NCBI GenBank assembly: GCA_038253945.1 | Contig: JBBSGR010000003.1 | Span: 124,001 to 188,000, forward strand | Origin: JBBRYW01 sp038253945 | GTDB lineage: Bacteria > Actinomycetota > Thermoleophilia > Gaiellales > Gaiellaceae | Reading direction: 5' to 3' | DNA: 64,000 nt | In this document: positions 42,666-51,455 of the stretch, in pieces | Numbering within the stretch: the stretch's first letter is position 1 | How the letters are laid out: the number at the start of each line of letters is the position of its first letter | Position numbers and translations under genes: made by a program | Notes under the pieces: generated by a model | Told to the model about the DNA's origin: nothing | Databases searched by the model: none | Seen by the model: only the letters and a program-made list of their open reading frames with translations

Positions 42666-42829
42666 GAACCCCCTTCTTCTCTGGTGCGTTGAGTCTGGCG
42701 GCGGGTGAGCCCGTCGCCCGGCCAAGCCGGGCTTCGGCGGCGAATCTTGCCTCGAAGTACGTCATAGTTCAGGCCAATGGATCCCGTCAGCGGGTTCGCT
42801 CACGACTACGGCGTCCGGGAGGAAGGTTG

Positions 42830-43150
42830 GTGAACGCGCAGCAGCGCTACGACGAGATCTGCAGCGACCTCGTCGCTCGGGACCCCGCCGTGCAGCTCGG
42901 CAAGATGATGGGAATGCCGTGCGTCAAGCGTGCCGGCAAGATGGTCGCCGGCTTCGCGTCCGACGAAGGCGCGATGACGTTCAAGCTGCCCGACTTCGAG
43001 CAGCGCGAGGCAGCGCTCGCCCTCGACGGTGCGCACCTGTTCGACCCCTCGGGCAGAGGCCGGCCGATGAAGGAGTGGGCCGTCGTGCCCGCCGTCCACG
43101 CCGACCAGTGGCCTTATCTCGCCACCCAGGCCCTCACGAGCACTACTTGA
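42830..43150 (+). CDS. Small TfoX-N/MmcQ-like protein
   Basis: A 106-residue protein, GTG at 42830 behind GGGAGGAAGG. MGMPCVKRAGKMVAGFASDE, TFKLPDFEQREAALALDG and PSGRGRPMKEWAVVPAVHAD follow the pattern of TfoX N-terminal/YjbR proteins, which bind proteins or DNA but have no assigned enzyme. It is divergent from dnaE2 and convergent with the 68-residue gene, splitting the mutasome locus. Confidence 0.78.
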   Translation: MNAQQRYDEICSDLVARDPAVQLGKMMGMPCVKRAGKMVAGFASDEGAMTFKLPDFEQREAALALDGAHLFDPSGRGRPMKEWAVVPAVHADQWPYLATQALTSTT

Positions 43151-43349
43151 CAGGGAAGTCGCCCGGGTGCGCGCGCTGCGCGGCCCGGCCCATGACGATC
43201 CGCGCGATCGCGTGCACGTGGAACACCACGTCGTCGTGATCCGACGGATGCATCTGCGGCAGCGCCGCGAAAACGCGGTAGGTCTGCCCCGCGAGCTTCG
43301 CAACCTCGATCTCCTCGGGCGTCAGCCCGCGCTCCGGTTCTCCCATCAT
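43143..43349 (-). CDS. 68-residue protein in the imuB transcript
   Basis: Starts ATG at 43349 directly after the DUF6504 stop (TGA-ATG). Sequence MMGEPERGLTPEEIEVAKLA then GQTYRVFAALPQMHPSDHDD is helical, with three His near the centre (VVFHVHAIARIVM). I recognise no family. Its tight coupling to DUF6504 and imuB suggests SOS co-expression. Confidence 0.7.
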   Translation of the reverse strand: MMGEPERGLTPEEIEVAKLAGQTYRVFAALPQMHPSDHDDVVFHVHAIARIVMGRAAQRAHPGDFPVK

Positions 43350-43628
43350 TCAGGCTCCTTTCTGGCTCAACCACCCTCCGTGCTCCTCGTCCCGGTACAC
43401 GACCGTGTTCTCGCCGCTCTCGAGCACGACCTCGAAGTAGCGACGGTTCACCGGCTCCTCGGTCCACCAGCGATCGACGACCCGCCATTCCTCGCGCACG
43501 AGGGCGACCGACTGGCGATTCACCTGCCACGGAGTGCCGTCGAAGCTCGCCTCGACAAGCGCCCGCCGCGGCTCATTTACTCGTCGCGCGGCACGAACAG
43601 CGCCCGTGCCTCGGGAATCCGCGACCAT
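43350..43628 (-). CDS. DUF6504-like protein of the ImuB locus
   Basis: Core residues FDGTPWQVNRQSVALVREE then WRVVDRWWTEEPVNRRYFEV are those of a short all-beta family found beside imuB in Actinobacteria. The ATG at 43628 overlaps imuB by 52 bases; closer to the core the only codon is GTA (at the imuB TAA), so the true start is uncertain. Function unknown; a mutasome accessory role is inferred from location. Confidence 0.75.
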   Translation of the reverse strand: MVADSRGTGAVRAARRVNEPRRALVEASFDGTPWQVNRQSVALVREEWRVVDRWWTEEPVNRRYFEVVLESGENTVVYRDEEHGGWLSQKGA

Positions 43629-44761
43629 GGGGCCACCTCCACGACGGTGCACACCGAGCCGGTGCCGGTGCTCGCGCGCACCTGACGCAAGCCGTCCTTC
43701 AGGCGCACGTTCAGCTCCTCGCCAGCGGTACGAATGAGCTCGAGCTGCTGCCCTGTGGACTCTGTCAACTCGATGAGCTCGAGGCGAAGCTCGACCGCCG
43801 GGGCCGGCAGCTCGGCGAGCTTCGGGGCGAGCGCCGCCTTCAGCCGGTCCCGCTCGGCCGTGGGATCGCGAAGCGTGACGGTTCTCCGCCAGGATCCGCC
43901 GGCGGCCAGGCGCGCGGAGACGGCGAGCTTGCGGATGAAGCGCCCTTCCCGCTCCGGTCGCGCGAGCAGGCGGTCGAGCAGCGTGCCGAACGCTCGCCGC
44001 AGAGTCAGCTCGTTCCCGATCGCCTCGGGGAACTCCAGCACCTCGACGATCTCAGCCGGCTGCCGTCGGCCGCGCACACGGCCCCGCTGCCGGCCCCGCG
44101 CGAGATCCCACGCACGGCGGCCCTCGGCTCCCAGCCGCTCGGCGACGGCGGTGCCGGGAAGCTCGGCGAGCTGACCCATCCTGCGGATCCCGAGCTCGCG
44201 CAGCTCGCGGCGGCTGGAAGGATCGAGCGGCAGGAGCGCGAGCGGGAGCGGAGCGAGAAACTCACGCGTCTGCTCGTCGGAGACGACGACGATCTGGCCG
44301 GGTCGTGCGACTCCTGCGGCGGAGAGAGCAGCAAACCGCCGCTCGGCGGCGCCGGCCTTCGCGCCCCACGCCGGGCCGACCGCGGCGAGCGCGCGCCGGA
44401 GCGCTCCATCGAGCCCGCCGTAGAGCCGCTCGATGCCCCGTGTCTCGAAGAAGGAGCACCCAGCCTCCTGCGGCTCGACCGCGAAGCCGGCATCCTCGAG
44501 GCGACGCAGGATCTCCTCCCACGCCTGCTCGGCGGCGGCCGGATCGGGATCGACGAGCGAGAGCCGCGGGCAGGTCGCAAGCGCCTCCCCCAGGCGCATT
44601 CCAGGCCGGACGCCGGCGGCCTCGGCCGCCAGGGTGACCGGGCCGAGCAGCGGCTCACTCCCGGGTACCGGCGCGAGCGCGGCCGGCACACCTCGCAGCC
44701 TGGGTCGCGCCTGCAGCGCGGCCTGCAGCTCGAACCCGGGAATGAGGACGCAGGCGATCAT
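43577..44761 (-). CDS. imuB: ImuB-like, catalytically defective Y-family polymerase
   Basis: A 394-residue Y-family fold. The palm start reads IACVLIPGFELQAALQARPR where active Y polymerases have L-D-x-D-x-F-F-A-S-V-E, and EAGCSFFETRGIERLYGG where they have S-x-D-E. Both acidic catalytic pairs are thus absent, as in ImuB, which bridges DnaE2 to the beta clamp. The little finger and the ELPAPAVELRLELIELTEST end are retained. ATG at 44761 is immediately downstream of tandem LexA-type boxes. Confidence 0.9.
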   Translation of the reverse strand: MIACVLIPGFELQAALQARPRLRGVPAALAPVPGSEPLLGPVTLAAEAAGVRPGMRLGEALATCPRLSLVDPDPAAAEQAWEEILRRLEDAGFAVEPQEAGCSFFETRGIERLYGGLDGALRRALAAVGPAWGAKAGAAERRFAALSAAGVARPGQIVVVSDEQTREFLAPLPLALLPLDPSSRRELRELGIRRMGQLAELPGTAVAERLGAEGRRAWDLARGRQRGRVRGRRQPAEIVEVLEFPEAIGNELTLRRAFGTLLDRLLARPEREGRFIRKLAVSARLAAGGSWRRTVTLRDPTAERDRLKAALAPKLAELPAPAVELRLELIELTESTGQQLELIRTAGEELNVRLKDGLRQVRASTGTGSVCTVVEVAPWSRIPEARALFVPRDE

Positions 44762-44763
44762 AC

Positions 44764-44801
44764 GAACATATGTTCTACACGAACGCACGTTCTCCTGTCA
44801 A
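44764..44801 (-). promoter_or_regulatory. imuB promoter with two LexA (SOS) boxes
   Basis: GAACATATGTTC at 44764-44775 and GAACGCACGTTC at 44781-44792 both match the Gram-positive/actinobacterial SOS consensus GAAC-N4-GTTC exactly. TTGACA (44801-44796) stands 18 bases before TAGAAC (44777-44772). The predicted start of transcription is about at the ATG (44761), so the mRNA is nearly leaderless and box 1 overlaps the -10. LexA bound here would block the promoter. Confidence 0.85.
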
Positions 44802-44805
44802 GATC

Positions 44806-44839
44806 AAAAAAAGACGGCCCCCTGCGGCAAGGGGCCGTC
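44806..44839 (-). terminator. Strong terminator behind comB
   Basis: Stem GACGGCCCC / GGGGCCGTC (nine pairs, nine-base loop), followed on the minus strand by seven T. It separates the comB unit from the imuB promoter. Confidence 0.88.
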
Positions 44840-44946
44840 CTTTCTTGGAGGTGCCGGAGCTTGTATTCGAGCTTACCCTCCGGCTTCCTTTGGCGTGGGT
44901 CAGTCAGCTCCCATAGGATCGCTCAGGCGACCAGGCGGCGCGTCCC
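44840..44946 (-). ncRNA. Possible structured RNA or long comB 3' UTR
   Basis: Non-coding, ends at the strong terminator. On the minus strand a seven-pair hairpin GCCGGAG / CTCCGGC is preceded by CCTGAGCG and AAAGGAAG segments. I could not match it to 6S, SRP, tmRNA or a riboswitch. It may be only a 3' UTR. Confidence 0.25.
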
Positions 44947-45630
44947 CTATCCGGAATCGATTTCGGCTGCGCTTCCAATCAGGCCCGCGAAACGGGGGAC
45001 GATGTCGAGGACGCTCTCCCTGGCGCACCAGGCGATGTCGTCCTCGAGTCCGGGAGGGCCGTAGGTGCGCGCATTCAGGCCCTCGCTCGAGCTGCTGAAC
45101 GAGCGCGCGATCAGCTCGGCTGCCGAAGCGGCATCGGAGCGCTCTCCGGGAAGAAGCTGGACGATCCGACCCGCGCAGTACGCATCGTCGAGGGCGAAGC
45201 CGCCCTTGAAGCCGGCGCAGGAGACTGTCACATCCTCGCCCCGCCTCATTGCCGCAGCGGCCACGGCCTCCAGGTTGAGCAGGCTGCCGAGCAGGACCAC
45301 CTCGCAGGCCCCCGCGGCCGCGAGGATCGCCCGCGTGCCGTTCGTCGTCGAGAGGATCAGCGTCTCGGCGCGCGCCTCCAGGAACTCCCTCGGCGAGGCG
45401 CCGATGTCGAAGCCGGGAATGCGCACGGCGTTCCGCTCGCCGCCGACGAGCGAGCCCGGAAGCCAGGCCTTGAGGGCACGCGCCTCCTCGATCTCGGCGC
45501 AGCAGAGAACGCGCCGGTAGCCCGAGTCGAGAGCCTGCGCGATCGTCGAGGTCGCCCGGAGAACGTCGACGACGATTCCCACCGGGGCGCCGACGGCCTC
45601 GGGCGGCGTGAACGCAACGTGGACGCGCAT
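44947..45630 (-). CDS. ComB-like 2-phosphosulfolactate phosphatase family protein
   Basis: A 227-residue protein. VVDVLRATSTIAQALDSGYR, LVGGERNAVRIPGFDIGASP, and LSTTNGTRAIL are the ComB family blocks. In methanogens ComB makes sulfolactate for coenzyme M; bacterial copies are widespread without that pathway, so the natural substrate here is open. ATG at 45630; divergent rhomboid gene starts 22 bases away. Confidence 0.85.
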   Translation of the reverse strand: MRVHVAFTPPEAVGAPVGIVVDVLRATSTIAQALDSGYRRVLCCAEIEEARALKAWLPGSLVGGERNAVRIPGFDIGASPREFLEARAETLILSTTNGTRAILAAAGACEVVLLGSLLNLEAVAAAAMRRGEDVTVSCAGFKGGFALDDAYCAGRIVQLLPGERSDAASAAELIARSFSSSSEGLNARTYGPPGLEDDIAWCARESVLDIVPRFAGLIGSAAEIDSG

Positions 45631-45651
45631 GCGCCGTCTACGCTAGACGCC

Positions 45652-46500
45652 GTGGACGAGACGATGACCTGCTACCGCCATCCGGGCCGCGAGACGCGGG
45701 TCTCGTGCTCGGACTGCGGGCGCCCGATCTGCACCGACTGCATGGTCTTCGCGCCGGTGGGAATTCGCTGTCCCGAGCACGCGGGACGCGCCCAGGGCTC
45801 TGCCCGGGTGACCGGCACGGTCCGGCGCGCGAGCTTCGAGGGCACCGGAGCGCTCGTGACCAAGGCGTTGATCGCGATCAACGTCGTCGTCTTCCTCGTC
45901 GACCTCGCTCAGGGAGCCTCGCTCAACCAGAACAGCGGCACGTTGTTCATCAAGGGAGCCCTGTTCGGGCCGCTCGTGGCGAACGGCGACTGGTGGCGGC
46001 TGATCACCGACGCGTTCCTGCACGGCGGCCTGATCCACCTGGGGCTGAACATGGTGATGCTCTGGTGGATCGGAGCTCCGGTCGAGCAGGCGATCGGCCG
46101 GGGGCGCTTCCTGGCCCTCTACCTCGTGTCCGGGCTGGCCGGGTCGGCCGGAGCGCTCCTCGCGAACCCGACGCAGGTGACGGTCGGCGCCTCCGGCGCG
46201 CTCTTCGGGATCCTGGGAGCCGCGCTCGTCTTCGAGCGGCAGCGCAACTACGTGCTCGGCGGCAGCGCCCTCTCGATCATCCTGCTGAACCTCGTCTTCA
46301 CGTTCGCTGTCCCGAACATCTCAATCGGCGGTCACGTCGGCGGGCTGGGGGGCGGCGCGCTCGCGGGACTCGCTCTCTCGCGCTTCGGCCGCGGGCACGC
46401 CGCGTACGGCCGCCCCGGGCTCGTCGGAGTCGCGGGGCTCGTCGCGGTCGGGGTGATCGCGATCGCCGTCTCGTACTGGAAGGTGCGGGTCTACGCCTGA
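45652..46500 (+). CDS. Rhomboid-family intramembrane serine protease with N-terminal zinc-binding segment
   Basis: A 282-residue protein. Residues ~5-40 carry CYRHPGRET, CSDCGRPICTDC and CPEHA, a B-box-like zinc motif. The membrane part starts about residue 70 and has six or seven hydrophobic segments. The catalytic Ser is in VTVGASGALFGILG and the His in IGGHVGGLGGG; HGGLIHLGLNMVML is the conserved loop. It cleaves single-pass membrane proteins. GTG at 45652 is used because the longer frame would overlap comB. Confidence 0.92.
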   Translation: MDETMTCYRHPGRETRVSCSDCGRPICTDCMVFAPVGIRCPEHAGRAQGSARVTGTVRRASFEGTGALVTKALIAINVVVFLVDLAQGASLNQNSGTLFIKGALFGPLVANGDWWRLITDAFLHGGLIHLGLNMVMLWWIGAPVEQAIGRGRFLALYLVSGLAGSAGALLANPTQVTVGASGALFGILGAALVFERQRNYVLGGSALSIILLNLVFTFAVPNISIGGHVGGLGGGALAGLALSRFGRGHAAYGRPGLVGVAGLVAVGVIAIAVSYWKVRVYA

Positions 46501-46522
46501 ACAGCTCGGCGAGTCAGCTCGC

Positions 46523-47017
46523 CTACCGCCCAACGCGCCGCACGGATGCCAGCCTCGCATTGACCAGGGAGCGGCTTCGCGCGTCGGGCTTCGAGCCGAA
46601 CTGGACGCTGAGGGAGACAGCGCGATTCGCAAAGCGAACGTGCCAGGAGATTGCTCGCTTCAGCAGTAGGCGGCGAGGAAGGCGAAGCTGCCGGGCCCGC
46701 TGCCAGTGGAGCGCCGGCCCGACGACCGGAAAGTCCGCGATGGAGATGAGGACCTTGCGCCGCGGAACGGACGGGGTGCCCTCGCAGGCGGCTGCATCGT
46801 TCGAAAACCGGAAGTCACCCGCGAGCAGATACGCGGCGGGCCGCCCGGCCACGATCCCGGGCCCAACGGAGCCGAACCACCCGCGCGGCAAGGGCAAACA
46901 GAGAACCGGGCCTGATACGTCCCGGCAAGCTCGTCCGTCGGCGCGTCGCGCGGAGGCGGTCGGCGCGGTTCCGAGGGCGGCGGCCGCAATGAGCACTGCA
47001 ACTCCCTTGACCCGCAT
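46523..47017 (-). CDS. Secreted protein related to the N-terminal half of the 12501 protein
   Basis: A 164-residue protein with a signal segment (MRVKGVAVLIAAAALGTAPT). PLPRGWFGSVGPG, a GDFRFS block, VLISIADFP and VRFANRAVSLSVQFGSKPDA then RSRSLVNARLASV align with ALPAGWDGRVF, ANFPLP, MLMVEVGN and FATKPAPKRLIRQVNRVLATL of the 12501 protein. No known domain. It is convergent with the rhomboid gene. Confidence 0.7.
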   Translation of the reverse strand: MRVKGVAVLIAAAALGTAPTASARRADGRACRDVSGPVLCLPLPRGWFGSVGPGIVAGRPAAYLLAGDFRFSNDAAACEGTPSVPRRKVLISIADFPVVGPALHWQRARQLRLPRRLLLKRAISWHVRFANRAVSLSVQFGSKPDARSRSLVNARLASVRRVGR

Positions 47018-47057
47018 GCCGCTACTACGGCCGTGACGAGGCCCCGAGTCCCACAGT

Positions 47058-48002
47058 TCAGCCCACGAGCCCGAGGACCTCGCGGGCGCAGCCCCAGGAC
47101 AGGCCCACGCCGCTGCCGCCGTGCCCGTAGTTGTGCACGCACCGCGAGGGGCCGAGCGGCTCCTCCTCCAGACGCACCTCTGGGCGGAAGGGGCGCAGGC
47201 CGACTCGGTGCTCGATCACCCGGGCGCCTTGCAGCCGCGGCTCGATCTCGGTGCAACGTCGCACGATCTCTGCGGCGACGGCGAGGTCGGGCTCCAGGCT
47301 CCACTCGTCCTCGTCGGCACACCCGCCGAGCACGACCTTGTCGTCGTGTGGAAAGAAGCTGGTCCACCGCACGGCCGGCTCCTCCAGAAAGAACTCCTCG
47401 AGGCCGGGGTTCTCAACCACCACGTGCTGACCGCGCACCGGCCGCACCGCGGCGTCGGGCACCAGGTCGCGCGCCCCGACGCCCGTGCAGTTGATCACGA
47501 CCGGCGCCTCCCCGGCAGCATCGGCGAGGGCGCGCAGCGGACGCACCTCCAGCTCACCGCCCGCCTCGCCGAAGCGCGTCAGCAGGTAGTCGAGGTACCG
47601 CGGCATGTCCACCACCGGGACGGCGACCGAGAACGCGCCGAGGAAGCCTGGCGGAACATCCTCGCGGCGCTCGATCGCGATCCCGGGGAAGAAATCGGCC
47701 GGCGGATTCTCCGCGGTACGCCGCGAAGCGAGCGTTCCCCGTGCAAGTCGGACGCCGGTCTCCGGATCGCCAGCCAGCCGCCGGAAGTCCCCCAGGGTCA
47801 GCTCGGACCAGCGCCGCACGCGCTCGGCCGGCTCGGTGAAGGACCGACCCCACATTGCGCCCGCCGCTCGAGAGGTCGTCTGCTGCGGCGGGGCAGCCGT
47901 CCTGATCCGCACCCGCATTCCGTGCTCCACCAAGCAGACGGCCGTCGTCAGGCCGATCACTCCGCAGCCGATCACCAGCACGTCGTCGCCACCGGGCGCC
48001 AC
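47058..48002 (-). CDS. FAD-dependent D-amino-acid oxidase family protein
   Basis: A 314-residue flavoprotein. VLVIGCGVIGLTTAVCLVEH is the FAD Rossmann motif, TSRAAGAMWG the second FAD loop, VINCTGVGARDLVPDAAVRP then VRGQHV is diagnostic for DAO/DASPO, and CVHNYGHGGSGVGLSWGCA the C-terminal FAD contact. It oxidises D-amino acids to keto acids, ammonia and peroxide. GTG at 48002, 19 bases after ppdK. Confidence 0.93.
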   Translation of the reverse strand: MAPGGDDVLVIGCGVIGLTTAVCLVEHGMRVRIRTAAPPQQTTSRAAGAMWGRSFTEPAERVRRWSELTLGDFRRLAGDPETGVRLARGTLASRRTAENPPADFFPGIAIERREDVPPGFLGAFSVAVPVVDMPRYLDYLLTRFGEAGGELEVRPLRALADAAGEAPVVINCTGVGARDLVPDAAVRPVRGQHVVVENPGLEEFFLEEPAVRWTSFFPHDDKVVLGGCADEDEWSLEPDLAVAAEIVRRCTEIEPRLQGARVIEHRVGLRPFRPEVRLEEEPLGPSRCVHNYGHGGSGVGLSWGCAREVLGLVG

Positions 48003-48021
48003 GGGCCGCTCCTCCCTGGGC

Positions 48022-50619
48022 TCAGCCCGCGGCCGCGACGCTCTCGACCCCCGCCTCGGTGAGTGCGGCCTGCGCGGCGGCAAGCCGGGCGAGCGGGACC
48101 CGGTACGGCGAGCAGGAGACGTAGTCGAGCCCGAGCCGGTGGCAGAACGCGACCGAGGCCGGCTCGCCGCCGTGCTCGCCGCAGATGCCGAGCTTGATCT
48201 CCTCCTTCACGGAGCGGCCCCGCTCGACCGCGATCCGCATCAGGTCGCCGACCCCGCTCTGATCGAGTGTCTCGAACGGGTTCCGCTCGAGGATGCCCTC
48301 GTCGAGGTAAGTCGTCAGAAACTTGCCCTCGGCGTCGTCGCGCGAGAAGCCGAGCGCCGTCTGCGTGAGGTCGTTCGTCCCGAACGAGAAGAAGTCGGCG
48401 TACTCGGCGATCTCGTCGGCGCGGATGCAGGCTCGCGGCAGCTCGATCATCGTGCCGACGAGGTAGTCGGACGCCCCCTCCTGCCCCATCACGTCGACGG
48501 TCAGCTCGCGCAGGCGGCGAAGCTCCTCGGCGAAGGCGACGAGCGGGTGCATGATCTCGACGAGCGGCGCGGCCCCGCCTCGCCGCTCCACGGACAGGGC
48601 GGCTCGGGCGATCGCGCGCACCTGCATCTCGTAGATCTCCGGGTACTGGAGCCCGAGACGGCAGCCGCGCGTGCCGAGCATGGGATTCGACTCCTGCAGA
48701 GCGCGGATCCGCTCCGCCGTCCGCTCGTCGGGGGCCTCGTCGGGCGGCGGGAGAAACTCGTGCAGCGGCGGGTCGAGGAGGCGAATCGTCACCGGCAGTC
48801 CGGACATCGCCTCGAAGATCCCCTCGAAGTCGGCCTGCTGGAGCGGCAGCAGCCGGTCGAGCGCCGAGCGACGAGCCTCCTCGTCCGAGGCGAGAATCAT
48901 CTCGCGGACGACGGGCAAGCGGTCCTCGGCCATGAACATGTGCTCGGTGCGGCAGAGCCCGATCCCCCGGGCGCCGAACTCGCGCGCCTTCGTGGCGTCG
49001 TCGGGCGTGTCCGCGTTCGCGCGCACCTCGAGCCGGCGTAGATCGTCGGCCCACTCGAGAATCGCCCCGAAGCTCTCGTTGATGCCGGGCGGAACGAGCT
49101 TGACCGGCCCGGCGATCACCCGGCCCGTGCCGCCGTCGATCGTGATGGTGTCGCCCGCGCGGAGGTCGTGGTCGCCGAGCCGCACCGTCCCGGCCGCGAC
49201 GTCGATCGAGAGCGCCTCGCAGCCGGCCACGCACGGCTTGCCCATGCCGCGCGCGACAACGGCGGCGTGGGACGTCATCCCGCCGTGCGCGGTCAGGACA
49301 CCCTGCGCCTGGATCAGGCCGTGGATGTCGTCGGGAGTGGTCTCCCACGTGACGAGGATCACGCTCTCCCCCGCCTTTCCTCGCTGCTCCGCGGTGTCCG
49401 CGTCGAGGACGATCTCGCCTGACGCGGCGCCGGGGGAGGCGTTCAGCCCCTTCGCGGCGACCTCGAAGCTGGCATCGGGGTCGATCATCGGATGGAGGAG
49501 CTGATCGAGTTGCGAGGGGTCGATTCTGGCGACCGCCTCCTCCTTCGAGATCAGATCCTCCTCGACCATGTCGACGGCCGCCTTGAGAGCGGCCGCCGCC
49601 GTCCGCTTCGCGCTTCGCGTCTGCAACAGGTACAGGCGGCCCTCCTCCACCGTGAACTCGATGTCCTGCATGTCGCGGTAGTGCTCCTCGAGGCTTCGCA
49701 TCGTCTCGAGCAGCTGGTCGAACACGCCGGCGAGGCGATCGCGCATCCGTGCGAGCGGCTCCGGCGTCCGGATTCCCGCCACCACGTCCTCGCCCTGCGC
49801 GTCGACGAGGAACTCGCCGTACAGCCCCGGCTCGCCGGTGGACGGGTCGCGCGTGAAGGCGACGCCCGTCCCCGAGCTCTCGCCCTTGTTTCCGAACACC
49901 ATCTGAACGACGTTGACCGCTGTGCCGAGGTCGTCCGCGATGCCGTGTGCACGCCGGTACACGCGGGCGCGCGGCGTCTCCCACGAGTCGAAGACCGCAC
50001 GGACGGCGCGGTCGAGCTGCTCCCGCGGATCCTGGGGAAACGGGCGGCCCGTCCCCTCGCGGTAGATCCCTTTGAACGTCTCGACCAGCTCGGCGAGATC
50101 CTCCGCAGTCAACTCGACGTCGTCCGAGACGCCTCGCGTCCGCTTGAGCGAGCCGAGGGCCTCTTCGAAGCGGTGGCCGTCGACGCCGTCCACCACGTTG
50201 CCGTACATCTGGATCAGGCGCCGGTACGAATCCTGCGCGAAGCGGGGGTTGCCGGTCGTTTCGGCAAGCCCGCGGACCGCCTCGTCGTTCAGGCCGAGGT
50301 TCAGGATCGTGTCCATCATCCCGGGCATCGAGACGGCCGCTCCCGAGCGCACCGAGACGAGCAGCGGGTCACCGGAGTCGCCGAGTCGCTTGCCGGTCTT
50401 CTCCTCGAGGCGTGCGACGTGCTGGTCGACCTCGCCGTCCAGGCCCTCGGGCATCGTCTTGCCGCTCGCCATGTAGGCCCGGCAGGCATCCGTCGTGATC
50501 GTGAAGCCGGCGGGCACGGGAACGCCGAGCGCCGTCATCTCCGCGAGCCCGGCTCCCTTGCCGCCGAGGAGCTCCCGGCCGCCGTCCGAGGGCTCGTCGA
50601 AGTCGTAGACGTAACGCAT
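48022..50619 (-). CDS. ppdK: Pyruvate, phosphate dikinase
   Basis: An 865-residue enzyme interconverting pyruvate + ATP + Pi and PEP + AMP + PPi. LLGGKGAGLAEMTALGVPVP starts the ATP-grasp domain, VFGNKGESSGTGVAFTRDP lies in it, the phosphohistidine swivel is LTAHGGMTSHAAVVARGMGK near residue 450 (catalytic His), and the PEP barrel ends with FGTNDLTQTALGFSRDDAE and GICGEHGGEPASVAF with the catalytic Cys. ATG at 50619. Its regulator is encoded at 54251. Confidence 0.97.
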   Translation of the reverse strand: MRYVYDFDEPSDGGRELLGGKGAGLAEMTALGVPVPAGFTITTDACRAYMASGKTMPEGLDGEVDQHVARLEEKTGKRLGDSGDPLLVSVRSGAAVSMPGMMDTILNLGLNDEAVRGLAETTGNPRFAQDSYRRLIQMYGNVVDGVDGHRFEEALGSLKRTRGVSDDVELTAEDLAELVETFKGIYREGTGRPFPQDPREQLDRAVRAVFDSWETPRARVYRRAHGIADDLGTAVNVVQMVFGNKGESSGTGVAFTRDPSTGEPGLYGEFLVDAQGEDVVAGIRTPEPLARMRDRLAGVFDQLLETMRSLEEHYRDMQDIEFTVEEGRLYLLQTRSAKRTAAAALKAAVDMVEEDLISKEEAVARIDPSQLDQLLHPMIDPDASFEVAAKGLNASPGAASGEIVLDADTAEQRGKAGESVILVTWETTPDDIHGLIQAQGVLTAHGGMTSHAAVVARGMGKPCVAGCEALSIDVAAGTVRLGDHDLRAGDTITIDGGTGRVIAGPVKLVPPGINESFGAILEWADDLRRLEVRANADTPDDATKAREFGARGIGLCRTEHMFMAEDRLPVVREMILASDEEARRSALDRLLPLQQADFEGIFEAMSGLPVTIRLLDPPLHEFLPPPDEAPDERTAERIRALQESNPMLGTRGCRLGLQYPEIYEMQVRAIARAALSVERRGGAAPLVEIMHPLVAFAEELRRLRELTVDVMGQEGASDYLVGTMIELPRACIRADEIAEYADFFSFGTNDLTQTALGFSRDDAEGKFLTTYLDEGILERNPFETLDQSGVGDLMRIAVERGRSVKEEIKLGICGEHGGEPASVAFCHRLGLDYVSCSPYRVPLARLAAAQAALTEAGVESVAAAG

Positions 50620-50712
50620 GTGCGAGCAATCTTCCCATATGCAGCGCGAATACACTCGGGCAGTGCGACTCCGGTGGATCCCGCTCTTCCTGCACTTCCG
50701 AGCCGTGAAGCC

Positions 50713-51435
50713 GTGACGATCAACCCCGACTGGGAGCGCGAAGCCCGCAACTGGATCGCCTGGGTTCGAACGCCAGGGCACAACATCGCCTACGACCTGT
50801 ACTCGCCTCTCTTCTTCGAGCTCCTGCCGCCGCCTGGCCGAGCGACGCTCGAGATCGGCTGCGGCGAGGGCCGCGTCACGCGTGACCTGAAGGCGCGCGG
50901 GCACGACGTGACGTCGATCGACGCCTCCCCCACGCTGCTCGACGCTCCCCGCGAGGCCGACCCGAAAGGCGAGTACCTGCTTGCGGACGCCGCGGCGCTG
51001 CCGCTCGCCGACGGCTCGTTCGACCTCGTCGTGGCGCACAACTCGCTGATGGACGTCGACGACATGCCGACAGCGGTGCGCGAGGCCGCCCGCGTGCTCG
51101 AGCCGGGCGGCCGCTTCTGCATCTGCGTCACGCATCCGCTGAGCGACGCCGGACGGTTCGACAGCCGGGACCCGGATGCACTGTTCGTCATCAAGGGTTC
51201 GTACTTCGGCAAGCGTCGCTACGAGGAAGCGTTCGAACGCGGCGGACTCGAGCTGACCTTCCACAGCTGGCTCTACCCGGTCTCCGACTACACGCGCTCA
51301 CTCGAGGACGCCGGCTTCCTGATCGAGGCGCTTCGCGAGCCGCCTATGCCCAAGCGGCCCGACGAGGATCCACACGAGGAGCAGCACCGCCGGATCCCAA
51401 TGTTCCTCTTCCTGCGCGCACGTCGGAATTCGTGA
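50713..51435 (+). CDS. Class I SAM-dependent methyltransferase
   Basis: A 240-residue protein. ATLEIGCGEGRVTRDLKARG is the SAM loop, SIDAS motif II, and LPLADGSFDLVVAHNSLMDV with VLEPGGRFCICVTHPLS are the UbiE-like blocks. GTG at 50713, divergent from ppdK by ~90 bases. Substrate unknown; a small molecule or quinone is usual for the family. Confidence 0.85.
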   Translation: MTINPDWEREARNWIAWVRTPGHNIAYDLYSPLFFELLPPPGRATLEIGCGEGRVTRDLKARGHDVTSIDASPTLLDAPREADPKGEYLLADAAALPLADGSFDLVVAHNSLMDVDDMPTAVREAARVLEPGGRFCICVTHPLSDAGRFDSRDPDALFVIKGSYFGKRRYEEAFERGGLELTFHSWLYPVSDYTRSLEDAGFLIEALREPPMPKRPDEDPHEEQHRRIPMFLFLRARRNS

Positions 51436-51455
51436 CGCTCGTTCGATAAGGAGAT

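Noticed and set aside
44840..44946. 6S or SRP RNA
   Set aside because: The CCTGAGCG and AAAGGAAG pieces recall 6S/SRP motifs, but the long central bulge of 6S and the SRP GGAAG-AGCAG tetraloop site are absent.
47972..49984. Long frame overlapping ppdK in another frame
   Set aside because: Composition is Arg/Gly/Ala rich and it shadows ppdK, whose motifs are complete.
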